64,000 nt of DNA from Paraburkholderia megapolitana (GCF_007556815.1 NZ_CP041745.1:1465001-1529000); one strand, 5' to 3'. Positions 22,161-33,108 are shown, counted from the first letter of the stretch. Translations and numbers: made by a program. Notes: generated by a model from the sequence alone, not told the origin.

Positions 22161-22874
22161 TCAGTCCTTGAGTCCGAAATCGAAGGGCTGCGTGTACGTT
22201 GCCAGAACCGGCTCGCCGTTCTCCAGATAGGGCTTGCAGGTGCTCGCTCTCATCGCATCGAGCGCGGCATCGTCAAGGCGGCTGTAGCCGCTGCTCTTCT
22301 TCAACTCGATGTTCTGGATCTTGCCGGTCAGGCCCACGACGAACTTGACGTACGCGGTGCCGCTTTCGCCACGACGCGCCGACAGCGGCGGGTAGTCGGG
22401 CTGAACCATCCGGCAGTCGAGGTGCGAGACGTCTTTCGGTGCACTCAGCGCCATCGTCGGACGCGCTGCAACAGGTGCCGGCGGCGCGACCGGCGCAGCG
22501 GGCGCAGGTGGCTGCGGTACGGGCGCCGGCGTGGTGATCGCGTGCTCGGACGGAGCGACCGCCTGGGGCAATGGCTTCGGAACCGGGCGCGGCTGCACCT
22601 TCGGCTTGAGGTGCGGCACCGGCGGCGTGGGCTTGGGCGGTTCGATCGACTGGATCGCGGCAGGTGCTGCGACCGCGGCGGGAGGCAGCAGTTCGGCGGT
22701 GATGGCCGGCGATTCGATTGGACGCGAGAGCGGTTCGTTACGTACCGTCAGCACGACGGCGAGCAACACAACGTGAATCGCGAGGACAACAGTCGTCGCG
22801 ATGGCTGCACGGGAATTCATTCGGAAGGGAGCGACCGGTGGGGCACCGGCCTGTACGGAATGTAATGCCTGCAT
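22161..22874 (-). CDS. tonB: TonB energy-transducing protein
   Basis: 237 aa. Membrane anchor at about 24-43, a long periplasmic Pro/Ala/Val linker (60-145) and a C-terminal TonB domain (YPPLSARRGESGTAYVKFVV onwards) that docks with outer-membrane receptors. It powers siderophore and haem uptake. The linker is rich in PKP and PAP repeats as usual. The gene leads exbB-exbD and may be read from the bfd promoter upstream. Confidence 0.94.
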   Translation of the reverse strand: MQALHSVQAGAPPVAPFRMNSRAAIATTVVLAIHVVLLAVVLTVRNEPLSRPIESPAITAELLPPAAVAAPAAIQSIEPPKPTPPVPHLKPKVQPRPVPKPLPQAVAPSEHAITTPAPVPQPPAPAAPVAPPAPVAARPTMALSAPKDVSHLDCRMVQPDYPPLSARRGESGTAYVKFVVGLTGKIQNIELKKSSGYSRLDDAALDAMRASTCKPYLENGEPVLATYTQPFDFGLKD

Positions 22875-22922
22875 GTTAGCGTGAGTAAGCGCCGTCGATG
22901 CAGCGAGTCAGGCAAGGCAGCG

Positions 22923-22985
22923 TCATGTTCGGAATATCAGCAGCGAAATGCATAAGGTGGTCACGAAACCGATCAGCAATTCCAT
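22923..22985 (-). CDS. Small hydrophobic peptide between bfd and tonB
   Basis: A 20-residue frame, MELLIGFVTTLCISLLIFRT, preceded by AAGGAG at a perfect 6-nt spacing. It is one membrane-spanning segment with a charge at each end. It lies 48 bp before tonB and 138 bp after bfd on the same strand. No known family comes to mind. It could be a small membrane partner of the Ton motor or a leader peptide. The ribosome site is the main support; homologues were not searched. Confidence 0.5.
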   Translation of the reverse strand: MELLIGFVTTLCISLLIFRT

Positions 22986-23123
22986 CTCGAACTCCTTGAG
23001 GGTGAGAACGGTAGCTGGCTGGTGCACGACTGGCTTGCTGACAGGTGGTGAAACGAAACAACGAAACGGTTGCTTGCGAATGGCTCGCGGTACAGCGTGC
23101 GTGGCCGGCCGCAGGATACTGGG

Positions 23124-23360
23124 TCAGGCGGCCTTGCGTTCGTAAAACGTGAGCGGAGCCACGTGCGTGTGGTGCTCGACACCGCAGCGGCTCGCGCAGG
23201 CACCCGATTGCGCCATTACATCGCGCACCGACTCTTCGCACTTGCCGCAGCACGTAGCGACGCCGAGCTCGAATTGCAGCTCGTCGAACGAGTCGACGCC
23301 CTCTGCGATCGAGGCACGAATTTTCCGGTCGGACACAGACTTGCACACGCAAACGATCAT
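23124..23360 (-). CDS. bfd: Bacterioferritin-associated ferredoxin
   Basis: 78 aa. The 2Fe-2S ligands of Bfd are present: Cys4, Cys6, Cys38 and Cys41 (MIVCVC, CCGKC). Bfd binds bacterioferritin and reduces its ferric core to release iron under starvation. The C-terminal 25 residues, with CASRC and HHTH, extend beyond the E. coli protein (64 aa), as is common in betaproteobacteria. Its Fur box predicts induction by iron limitation. The partner bfr is 1.1 kb upstream. Confidence 0.93.
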   Translation of the reverse strand: MIVCVCKSVSDRKIRASIAEGVDSFDELQFELGVATCCGKCEESVRDVMAQSGACASRCGVEHHTHVAPLTFYERKAA

Positions 23361-23383
23361 GGCGATACGCGATAGTGAACGTT

Positions 23384-23404
23384 AATGCGAATTATTATCA
23401 ATTA
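23384..23404 (-). promoter_or_regulatory. Fur box before bfd
   Basis: Read on the minus strand, TTGATAATAATTCGCATT holds the GATAAT/AAT/TCGCATT arrangement of Fur operators. It is 24 bp upstream of the bfd start and in the expected promoter position. Confidence 0.75.
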
Positions 23405-23532
23405 TGTTCGGTGCATTTGGCAAGCGTCCGCTACGGATTTTTGTAACAAAACCAGTCGGTTACCAGGGTTTTCCGGCCGGCCCGGACGGGTGTGAATCTG
23501 CGTGGGCCGGCGGCAAGTGCCGTGCTACGGGG

Positions 23533-24414
23533 CTAGGCGGGTAGGGAGTCGGGCGCGGCGGTGCGGCGGGAGGGGATCAGAACCTGCTCGACCGGGACGT
23601 CGAGATTCAGCAGGCTGGCGGTCATTTGCCGCAGGTGGGCGCCGTCGCTGGTGGAATGAAGGCGCGGCAGGGGGACGGTTTCGCCCGCGGCGGGCGGCGC
23701 CGCGCGCAGGCCTTGCTGATCCAGGATGCGTTCCAGTTGTCGCGCAATGGCGACGCTCGTATCGATCAGCTGGAGCCGCTCGCCGACGATATCGCGGATC
23801 AGCGTGTCGAGAAACGGGTAATGAGTGCAGCCGAGCACCAGCGTATCCGCGCCGGCGTCCAGCATCGGTTGCAGATAGCCGTCCAGCAGCGCGCGCAATT
23901 CCGCCGATCCAACGTCGCAACGTTCGATTGCCTGCACGAGCCCATGGCCCGGCTGGCAGAGGAAACGGCAGTCGGCGGCATAGCGTTCGAGCAGCGCCTG
24001 AAAACGCGCGCTGCGCAGCGTGACCTGGGTGGCGAGCACGCCGGCGACCCGCGTCTTCGATTGCAGCGCTGCGGGCTTTACACCCGGTTCGACGCCGATC
24101 AGCGGGACGGGCAGCTTTTCGCGCACCATCGAAATGGCTTGCGAGGTCGCCGTGTTGCAGGCGACCACGAGGGCTTTCGCACCTTGCGCGACCAGCCACT
24201 GGCAGACTGCGAGCGTGCGGTCGGCGATGAAGTCGTCGTCGCGTTCGCCGTAGGGCGCATAGAGCGAGTCGGCGGCGTAGACGATTGCTTCGTTGGGCAG
24301 TAGCGTACGCACCGCGCGCAGCACCGACAGGCCGCCCAGGCCGGAATCGAAGATTCCGACCGGCATACGTGTGGCGGCGAGCGAGGGGAGGACGGCGGCT
24401 TCGGTGGAGGTCAT
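23533..24414 (-). CDS. murI: Glutamate racemase
   Basis: 293 aa. It makes D-glutamate for peptidoglycan. The two catalytic cysteines are Cys86 (VACNTATS) and Cys196 (LGCTHYPFL), with FDSGLGGLSV (22-31) and the SLYAPYGER loop. Start at ATG 24414; the longer frame to 24465 is not conserved. It lies downstream of bfr (64-bp gap) on the same strand and may share its transcript. Confidence 0.95.
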   Translation of the reverse strand: MTSTEAAVLPSLAATRMPVGIFDSGLGGLSVLRAVRTLLPNEAIVYAADSLYAPYGERDDDFIADRTLAVCQWLVAQGAKALVVACNTATSQAISMVREKLPVPLIGVEPGVKPAALQSKTRVAGVLATQVTLRSARFQALLERYAADCRFLCQPGHGLVQAIERCDVGSAELRALLDGYLQPMLDAGADTLVLGCTHYPFLDTLIRDIVGERLQLIDTSVAIARQLERILDQQGLRAAPPAAGETVPLPRLHSTSDGAHLRQMTASLLNLDVPVEQVLIPSRRTAAPDSLPA

Positions 24415-24478
24415 CGGGCGGGGCAGCGAGTCGTGAACGCGGCGAGCGTGCGTCGGATAGCGCACGCTCCGCGAAATA

Positions 24479-24958
24479 TCACGATTCTAGCGAACCCATG
24501 CCGGTTTGTTGATAGTTCTGGATGCCGACCTTGTCGATCAGATCGAGCTGTGTTTCGAGCCAGTCGATGTGTTCTTCGGTGTCGTCGAGGATCGTCGTGA
24601 AGATTTCGCGCGAGATGTAGTCGTGTACCGACTCGCAATGCGCGATCGCTTCCTTGCAGGTCTTCTGCGAAATCTGTTCGAGCTTCAGGTCGCACTGAAG
24701 GATCTCTTTGGTTTCTTCGCCGATCAGCAGCTTGTGCAGATCCTGCAGGTTCGGCAAACCGTCGAGCATGAAAATACGTTCGATCAGCAGATCGGCGTGC
24801 TTCATCTCGCCGATCGACTCGTCGTACTCATGCTTGCCGAGCTTGTCGAGGCCCCAGTGCTTGTACATCCGTGCATGCAGGAAGTACTGATTGATGGCGG
24901 TCAGCTCGTTTTTCAGCTGGGAATTCAGGTATTCGAGGACCTTCTTGTCGCCTTTCAT
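24479..24958 (-). CDS. bfr: Bacterioferritin
   Basis: 159 aa, the usual Bfr length. Ferroxidase-centre ligands are Glu18, Glu51, His54, Glu94, Glu127 and His130. The haem ligand is Met52 in [10 protein letters not shown]. It forms a 24-mer that stores iron as ferric mineral. AAGGA precedes ATG 24958. An upstream ATG at 24988 lies before the ribosome site and is rejected. The partner ferredoxin bfd is nearby, consistent with a storage/release pair. Confidence 0.95.
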   Translation of the reverse strand: MKGDKKVLEYLNSQLKNELTAINQYFLHARMYKHWGLDKLGKHEYDESIGEMKHADLLIERIFMLDGLPNLQDLHKLLIGEETKEILQCDLKLEQISQKTCKEAIAHCESVHDYISREIFTTILDDTEEHIDWLETQLDLIDKVGIQNYQQTGMGSLES

Positions 24959-25042
24959 GGTCTTTCCTTGTGGGGGCTTTTTATTCAAACCTGAACAATA
25001 AACGCAGGACCCGGAAAAGCCAAGGTTACGGATGTCTTTCGT

Positions 25043-25071
25043 ACATGATTCTCAATTGGCTTCTCAATTCG
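25043..25071 (-). promoter_or_regulatory. Repeat in the bfr promoter region
   Basis: TTCTCAATT occurs twice, at 25049-25057 and 25061-25069, as a 12-bp-phased direct repeat. On the minus strand this reads AATTGAGAA twice, then TCATGT. GAGAAT-type hexamers occur in Fur sites of this group, but the match is partial. Confidence 0.35.
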
Positions 25072-25102
25072 AATACGTATGGCGAGCGCTCTTTGAAACA
25101 AA

Positions 25103-25129
25103 AAAGCCGGGACATGTGGTCCCGGCTTT
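25103..25129 (-). terminator. Fumarase-gene terminator
   Basis: Perfect 11-bp stem AAAGCCGGGAC / GTCCCGGCTTT with loop ATGTG. The A-run on the plus strand is a T-run for the minus-strand fumarase gene ending 31 nt away. Confidence 0.9.
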
Positions 25130-25159
25130 GCATGTCGGCGTTCGCAGCAGCAGTGCGAT

Positions 25160-26695
25160 TTATGCGGTCGCGACCGGGATCTTGCCGATCTTCGCCTGCC
25201 ATTCTTTCGGGCCCGTCTGATGCACCGACGTACCCGTTGAATCGACGGCGACTGTGACCGGCATGTCCTGCACGTCGAACTCGTAGATCGCTTCCATGCC
25301 GAGGTCTTCGAACGCGAGCACCTTCGCTTCGCGAATCGCTTTCGATACGAGGTAGGCCGCACCACCCACCGCCATCAGATACGCAGCCTTGTGCTTCTTG
25401 ATCGCCTCGATGGCGACCGGTCCGCGTTCGGCCTTGCCGATCATCGAGATCAAACCGGTCTGCGAGAGCATCGTTTCAGTGAACTTGTCCATCCGCGTCG
25501 CGGTGGTCGGACCCGCCGGACCGACCACTTCGTCACGCACCGGGTCGACCGGTCCGACGTAATAGATCACGCGGTTCGTGAAATCGACGGGCAGCTTCTC
25601 GCCCTTCGCGAGCATGTCGGCGATGCGCTTGTGCGCAGCGTCGCGACCGGTGAGCATCTTGCCCGACAGTAGCAGTGTCTGGCCCGGCTTCCAGCTTGCG
25701 ACTTCTGCCGGCGTCAGCGTGTTGAGGTCGACGCGCTGGCTGGTTTCGGTATTCGGTTGCCACTGAACTTTCGGCCATGCGTCGAGCGGCGGCGCTTCGA
25801 GCTTCGCGGCCCCGCTGCCGTCGAGCGTGAAGTGCGCGTGACGTGTCGCCGCGCAGTTCGGGATGATCGCGACCGGTTTGCTCGCGGCGTGCGTCGGCGC
25901 GGCCAGGATCTTCACGTCGAGCACAGTTGCGAGACCGCCAAGCCCCTGCGCACCGATGCCGAGCGCATTGACCTTCTCATGCAACTCGATACGCAGTTCT
26001 TCGATCCAGTCCTGCGGACCGCGCGCAATGATCTCCTGAATATCGATCGGATCCATCAGCGATTCCTTCGCCATCACCATCGCTTTCTCAGCAGTACCGC
26101 CGATACCGATCCCGAGCATGCCCGGCGGGCACCAGCCGGCGCCCATCGTCGGCACGGTCTTGAGCACCCAGTCGACGATCGAATCGGACGGATTGAGCAT
26201 CGCGAACTTCGACTTGTTTTCCGAGCCACCGCCCTTTGCCGCAACCTGCACATCGACCTTGTCGCCAGGCACGATCTCGTAGTGGATGACTGCAGGCGTG
26301 TTGTCCTTCGTGTTCTTGCGACCACCTTCGGGCGGGCTCACGATCGATGCGCGCAGCACGTTGTCCGGGTTCAGGTAACCGCGGCGTACGCCTTCGTTGA
26401 TCATGTCGGTCACGCCCATCGTCGCGCTGCCGCTTTCGCTGGCCCAGCGCACGTCCATGCCGACCTTCACGAACACTGTGACGATGCCCGTATCCTGACA
26501 GATCGGCCGATGGCCTTCCGCGCACATGCGGCTGTTGGTCAGGATCTGCGCGATCGCGTCTTTGGCGGCGACGCTCTCTTCGAGTTCGTATGCGCGACCG
26601 AGCGCCTGGATGTAATCGAGCGGATGGTAGTAGCTGATGTACTGCAGCGAATCCGCGATGCTCTGGATCAGATCTTCCTGTTTGATGACGGTCAT
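25160..26695 (-). CDS. fumA: Class I fumarate hydratase (4Fe-4S)
   Basis: 511 aa, both the N-terminal alpha and C-terminal beta domains of iron-sulfur fumarase in one chain. It hydrates fumarate to malate in the TCA cycle. Cluster ligands are Cys66 (RPICQDTG), Cys189 (GAGWCPPG) and Cys281 (IPNCAATRHAHF). The C-terminal part has GPVDPVRDEVVGPAGPTTATRMDKF. The oxygen-labile cluster links it to iron supply, and it sits next to the iron storage genes. Single-gene transcript by its terminator. Confidence 0.95.
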   Translation of the reverse strand: MTVIKQEDLIQSIADSLQYISYYHPLDYIQALGRAYELEESVAAKDAIAQILTNSRMCAEGHRPICQDTGIVTVFVKVGMDVRWASESGSATMGVTDMINEGVRRGYLNPDNVLRASIVSPPEGGRKNTKDNTPAVIHYEIVPGDKVDVQVAAKGGGSENKSKFAMLNPSDSIVDWVLKTVPTMGAGWCPPGMLGIGIGGTAEKAMVMAKESLMDPIDIQEIIARGPQDWIEELRIELHEKVNALGIGAQGLGGLATVLDVKILAAPTHAASKPVAIIPNCAATRHAHFTLDGSGAAKLEAPPLDAWPKVQWQPNTETSQRVDLNTLTPAEVASWKPGQTLLLSGKMLTGRDAAHKRIADMLAKGEKLPVDFTNRVIYYVGPVDPVRDEVVGPAGPTTATRMDKFTETMLSQTGLISMIGKAERGPVAIEAIKKHKAAYLMAVGGAAYLVSKAIREAKVLAFEDLGMEAIYEFDVQDMPVTVAVDSTGTSVHQTGPKEWQAKIGKIPVATA

Positions 26696-26762
26696 GGCTG
26701 GCTCTGTGGGGAAGGGAAATCTTGTAGGTATATGTGTGAAACGGGTGTTGCCTCAGCTCAAC

Positions 26763-27362
26763 TTAGTCTGGCGCGGGTGCCGACATAGGCACCGGATGGC
26801 GCGCCGCAAGTTCCTGGTAATGCTCGGGATGCGTATGCGTGGTGAGGCGGTCGATCCACGCCATCACCAGTGCGGACATGAGGAACGCGATGTGGATCAG
26901 CACCTGCCACATGATTGCGTGCTCCGTGTGCTGGTCCGGGTTGATGAAGGTTTTCAGCAGATGAATCGACGAGATGCTGATCAGCGCCATCGAGAGCTTC
27001 ACTTTCAGCACGCCGGCGTTCACGTGGTCGAGCCATTCGGGCTCGTCGGGATGGCCTTCGAGGCCGAGCCGCGACACAAATGTTTCATACCCGCCGATGA
27101 TCACCATGATCAGCAGGTTCGAGATCATCACCACGTCGATCAGGCCGAGTACGACGAGCATGATGTTGGTCTCGTCGAGCGTCATCGATGCGCTGACGAG
27201 ATGCCACACTTCCTTCAGGAACAGCACGACATACACGCCTTGCGCGACGATCAGGCCGAGGTAGAGCGGCACCTGGAGCCAGCGGCTCATGAAGATGAGA
27301 GCGGGCAGCGGGCGCATCGAACGACGGCGTGGGCCGGAAGGGCTGGGGCGTGCAGCGGACAT
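26763..27362 (-). CDS. UPF0114 (YqhA-type) inner-membrane protein
   Basis: 199 aa, three to four membrane helices. The block RWLQVPLYLGLIVAQGVYV, then NLLIMVIIGGYETFVS and SMALISISSIHLLKTFI identify the TIGR00645/UPF0114 family. No function is established. The start at 27362 is the likeliest of several (alternatives at 27413 and 27317) because the conserved part begins soon after. It is 67 bp upstream of the fumarase start and on the same strand. Confidence 0.85.
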   Translation of the reverse strand: MSAARPSPSGPRRRSMRPLPALIFMSRWLQVPLYLGLIVAQGVYVVLFLKEVWHLVSASMTLDETNIMLVVLGLIDVVMISNLLIMVIIGGYETFVSRLGLEGHPDEPEWLDHVNAGVLKVKLSMALISISSIHLLKTFINPDQHTEHAIMWQVLIHIAFLMSALVMAWIDRLTTHTHPEHYQELAARHPVPMSAPAPD

Positions 27363-27991
27363 AGGGCGGTGTCGGTAGTGAGAGCGGGGTGGCGGCAAGC
27401 CGCGACGAGTCATGCTGGGCGCGCTGCGTCGAGCGTTGATGGGGCCGCAGCCTTTATGGCAGCGGCCGGCCGTCAAGCGACGCAACGCAAGCGTAGAGCG
27501 CACCGGGCGCGTTATTGTACAGCGTCGCCGGTTCGAGCCGCGGCGGCGCGGACACGTGCCGCGGAGGCTGCCGCGGTCGTCGAGGCGCCCTGGAGGCGCA
27601 AGGCACCGTGCAGTGCGATTCAAGCTGGAGTCCGGGCGGCCAGTTCAGTTAACATGGCAGACGCGATTGTCAAAACGCTTGTAGAAACAGAAACGAAATG
27701 GGCCGCGCCCGGCGCATGAAGACGCGATCGAAAGCGGGCACATGGCCCGCACGCCCGATGCGAAATCCACGCAGTGCGTGCAACGCGGCACGAACCGTGC
27801 GTAAGTGGCCGGTAAGTTGCAACGTCTATCGTATGGGCGCATATCGCGGGATGGTGCGTTGCCGCACCGGCCCTGCAACGGTTGGGACACAGGCGCCGCA
27901 GCGCGGCGGCGCCATGACGATACGGCGCGTCACGGGCTGCACAGGCGCGCCGGCACAGATTGACGGTTTCATCTTCACCAAGGGGTAGTCG
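27363..27991. other. 629-bp gene-free stretch before acs
   Basis: No frame here has a conserved domain, a ribosome site and good codon use together. It must hold the acs promoter. A GGCAC-TGC pair near 27601 was examined as a sigma-54 site and has the wrong spacing. I see no repeat or hairpin that stands out. Confidence 0.5.
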
Positions 27992-29974
<1,983 letters not shown>

Positions 29975-30013
29975 CGCTTGCCTTGCACTTCGCGGTACGC
30001 GCGAAGGTTCGAC

Positions 30014-30052
30014 AAAAGACGGCGTGTCGCAAGACGCGCCGTCTTTTTTTTT
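30014..30052 (+). terminator. acs terminator
   Basis: 15-bp stem AAAAGACGGCGTGTC / GACGCGCCGTCTTTT with one G-U pair and a GCAA loop, followed by a run of nine T. A textbook intrinsic terminator. Confidence 0.95.
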
Positions 30053-30162
30053 GAACTGTCGGCTTGCGAACGAGCCGCCATAACGCATACGTTCGACAGC
30101 ACCGCCATGAGACCAACGACAATCCCGATTGCCTGCGCGAGCGCTTTTTGTTAAACAGGCGC

Positions 30163-30507
30163 ATGACCGCGCCACACCACTCTCCCTCGTCGTCGAATCC
30201 ATTGCCCGACCCGCCGCCTGTGTCGGTGGCGATGGCGCGTGCGCATCGCCGCTACTGGCGCTTCAATCTCGCCTTGATCGCCGTACTGATGACGCTCGGC
30301 CTCAGCGTGTCGTTCATCGTGCCGCTCGTCGCGCGCAGTCTCATGCAGGTTCGCTTTGCCGGTTTCCGCCTTCCGTTCTATATCGGCGCGCAAGGGGCGA
30401 TCCTCGCCTACCTCGCGCTGATCGCTATCTACATCGTGCTGATGCAGCGCGCCGATCGCACGTTGCTGAACACACTCGACGCGGAAAACACCGCGCGCGG
30501 CAACTGA
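30163..30507 (+). CDS. DUF4212 small subunit of a sodium/solute symporter
   Basis: 114 aa with two membrane helices (about 32-58 and 72-95) after a Pro/Ser-rich head. RAHRRYWRFNLALI is the DUF4212 signature. These proteins are always beside a large solute:sodium symporter subunit, as here, with a 4-bp gap. ATG 30163 is used because the conserved region follows it; the frame upstream runs through the acs terminator region. Confidence 0.88.
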   Translation: MTAPHHSPSSSNPLPDPPPVSVAMARAHRRYWRFNLALIAVLMTLGLSVSFIVPLVARSLMQVRFAGFRLPFYIGAQGAILAYLALIAIYIVLMQRADRTLLNTLDAENTARGN

Positions 30508-30511
30508 GCCG

Positions 30512-32530
30512 ATGAAGCTCGCGCACCGGCTGGCCCGCTCCTACACGATCTACACGTTTGGCTTCCTGTTCTTCATCTTCGTGATGTGGCGCATCGAGCG
30601 ATCGACGGGACCGGGCATGTGGATCGGCTACGTGTTCCTGTTCGTACCGATCGCGGTGTATGCGGTGATTGGTCTGCTCTCGCGCACTTCCGATCTGGTC
30701 GAGTACTACGTGGCCGGGCGGCGCGTGCCTTCGGTATTCAATGGCATGGCGACCGCGGCAGACTGGTTGTCGGCGGCGTCGTTCATCGGCCTTGCCGGTT
30801 CGCTGTACGCGACCGGCTACGACGGCCTTGCGTACATGATGGGCTGGACCGGCGGGTATTGCCTCGTCGCATTTCTGCTCGCGCCGTATGTGCGCAAGCT
30901 CGCGCGCTATACGATCGCCGACTTCCTCGGCACGCGCTTTTCGAGCAATCTCGTGCGCGGCCTTGCGGCGCTCGCGGCGATCCTCTGTTCGTTCGTCTAT
31001 CTGGTCGCGCAGATTCAGGGCGTCGGGCTGATCGCGACGCGCTTCATCGGTGTCGACTTCGCCGTGGGGATTTTCTGCGGGCTTGCGGGCATTCTCGTGT
31101 GTTCGTTTCTCGGCGGCATGCGCGCGGTGACCTGGACGCAGGTTGCGCAGTACATCATCCTGATCGCGGCGATCCTGATTCCGGTGTCGATGATCGCGCA
31201 CAAGGATGGCCTCGGCTGGGTGCCGCAATTCAGCTACGGACGGTTGATGGCGCGCGTCGAAACACTCGAGCGCGAGGTGCGTGCGTCGCCGCAGGAGCAG
31301 ACGGTACGCGATGCCTACAGGCAGAACGCCGCGCAGATCCAGCAGCGGCTCGACACGCTGCCGCAATCGTTTGTCGACGAGCGGCAAAAGCTCACCGACA
31401 AGATCGCGGATCTGCGACGACACAATGGGCCGCTGCGCGAAATCAGCGAGCGCGAACGCGAGCTCGTCGCGTTTCCAGCCGATGCGGCGAGCGCGCGGAT
31501 TGTCTGGACCCGGCAACGCGACGACATGCTCGTGCGTGCCTCCGCACCGGTACCGATGCACGAACCGTTTCCCGCGGCGAGCGACAGCGAGCGGCGCATC
31601 CACGAGCGTAATTTCCTGTCGCTGCTGCTGTGTCTGTCGCTCGGCACCGCGAGCCTGCCGCACATCCTGACGCGCTACAACACCACGACGTCGGTGGCTT
31701 CCGCGCGGCGCTCGGTGGGCTGGACGCTGTTCTTCGTCGCGTTGTTCTATCTGACGGTGCCCGTGCTCGCGGTACTGATCAAGTTCGAAATTCTGACGAA
31801 CCTCGTCGGCCACCGGTTCGCCGATCTACCGCAGTGGGTGTCGCAATGGCAGAGGGTCGAGCCGCATCTGATCTCGATTCTCCATCCGGATGGCGACGGC
31901 ATCGTGCGCTGGAGCGAGATCCAGATGCAGCCCGACATGGTCGTGCTGGCGGCACCCGAGATTGCCGGGCTGCCTTATGTGATGTCGGGGCTCATTGCGG
32001 CGGGTGCGCTGGCGGCGGCGCTGTCCACCGCGGATGGTCTGCTGCTCACAATCGCCAACGCGCTATCGCACGATGTCTACTATCACATGGTCGATCCGGC
32101 GGCATCGAGCCAGCGGCGCGTGACGATCTCGAAGATCCTGTTGCTTGGGGTGGCGTTGTTTGCGTCGTACGTGGCGTCGCTCAATACCGGCAATATCCTG
32201 TTTCTGGTCGGCGCGGCGTTTTCGCTGGCGGCATCGAGTCTGTTTCCGGTGCTCGTGCTCGGCGTGTTCTGGAAGCGCACGACCCGGCTCGGGGCGGTGG
32301 CGGGGATGGTGGCGGGACTCGCCGTGTACCTGTATTACATCGTCTCGACGTATCCGTTCTTTACCCAACTGACCGGTTTCACAGGCGCACGATGGTTCGG
32401 CATCGAGCCGATCAGCGCGGGGGTGTTCGGTGTGCCGGCGGGGTTCGTTGCGGCGATTGTCGTGAGTCTCGTCGATCGCAAGCCGGACGCCTATACGCGG
32501 GCGCTGGTCGACTATATCCGGCATCCGTAG
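30512..32530 (+). CDS. Sodium:solute symporter, ActP-like large subunit
   Basis: 672 aa of the SSS family with about 13 helices. DLVEYYVAGRRVPSVFNGMATAADWLSAASFIG and GALAAALSTADGLLLTIANALSHD are the core sodium-symport motifs seen in ActP. It differs from ActP (about 550 aa) by a soluble charged insert of roughly 110 residues (245-360, Glu/Arg/Gln-rich, probably coiled coil) between two helices. With the DUF4212 subunit and acs upstream, acetate or a similar carboxylate is the likely substrate. Confidence 0.9.
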   Translation: MKLAHRLARSYTIYTFGFLFFIFVMWRIERSTGPGMWIGYVFLFVPIAVYAVIGLLSRTSDLVEYYVAGRRVPSVFNGMATAADWLSAASFIGLAGSLYATGYDGLAYMMGWTGGYCLVAFLLAPYVRKLARYTIADFLGTRFSSNLVRGLAALAAILCSFVYLVAQIQGVGLIATRFIGVDFAVGIFCGLAGILVCSFLGGMRAVTWTQVAQYIILIAAILIPVSMIAHKDGLGWVPQFSYGRLMARVETLEREVRASPQEQTVRDAYRQNAAQIQQRLDTLPQSFVDERQKLTDKIADLRRHNGPLREISERERELVAFPADAASARIVWTRQRDDMLVRASAPVPMHEPFPAASDSERRIHERNFLSLLLCLSLGTASLPHILTRYNTTTSVASARRSVGWTLFFVALFYLTVPVLAVLIKFEILTNLVGHRFADLPQWVSQWQRVEPHLISILHPDGDGIVRWSEIQMQPDMVVLAAPEIAGLPYVMSGLIAAGALAAALSTADGLLLTIANALSHDVYYHMVDPAASSQRRVTISKILLLGVALFASYVASLNTGNILFLVGAAFSLAASSLFPVLVLGVFWKRTTRLGAVAGMVAGLAVYLYYIVSTYPFFTQLTGFTGARWFGIEPISAGVFGVPAGFVAAIVVSLVDRKPDAYTRALVDYIRHP

Positions 32531-32595
32531 CGGATCGGCCGGACCGGATGATTGCGCGCGTCGCCGTCAACTATTGAGCGGGACGCGCATCGCTA

Positions 32596-32988
32596 TTACC
32601 AGCCCGGTTGGGCCGGCGCGTAGCCATATTGACCGCCCGGCGCGCCACAGGCGACATACGCACCCTGATACCGATCGTAACAATATCCCGGCGGCGGACC
32701 GTTGTAGGCGGGGGCCTGCTGGTAGACCGGTTGCGGATAAGCGGGCTGCGCATACTCCGGTTGCTGATACTCAGGCTGCTGGTACGCCGGTTGTGCGTAC
32801 ACAGGTTGTTGCGGGTACGCCGGCGTTGCATAGACCGGCGTCGGATTCAGGGCGGAACTGACGACGGCGCCCAGCACGGCCCCGCCAATCAACGCACCGA
32901 CGATAGCCCCGCTACGGTCATGAGCGGAGGCTTGTCCGGCGGCAGTCAGACTGCCGGCCATCAGTAATACCGCTGCAATTTTTCGCAT
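32596..32988 (-). CDS. Glycine-zipper secreted protein with Y/P/Q repeats
   Basis: 130 aa. Signal peptide 1-22 (ending ASA-HD), then a glycine-zipper helix GAIVGALIGGAVLGAVVSS, then a 60-residue run of short repeats built on Y-x-Q-P (for example YAQPAYQQPEY), and a C-terminal domain with two Cys (CYDRYQGAYVAC). Likely an outer-membrane-associated or surface protein. The repeats are variable in length among such proteins. Function unknown. Confidence 0.75.
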   Translation of the reverse strand: MRKIAAVLLMAGSLTAAGQASAHDRSGAIVGALIGGAVLGAVVSSALNPTPVYATPAYPQQPVYAQPAYQQPEYQQPEYAQPAYPQPVYQQAPAYNGPPPGYCYDRYQGAYVACGAPGGQYGYAPAQPGW

Positions 32989-33108
32989 TTTGTTTCTCCA
33001 CGGTCCCGAGTGTTCGGGAGCACGGTACGGATTGTGGATGTCGGCGGCTGAAATAGATGCAGCAAGTGGTAACCACTCGTTACGGTGTAACAGGGCGCGC
33101 CGCGGCGT

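Noticed and set aside
27600..27616. Possible sigma-54 promoter before acs
   Set aside because: GG and GC elements are 11, not 10, bases apart and lie nearly 400 bp from the gene.
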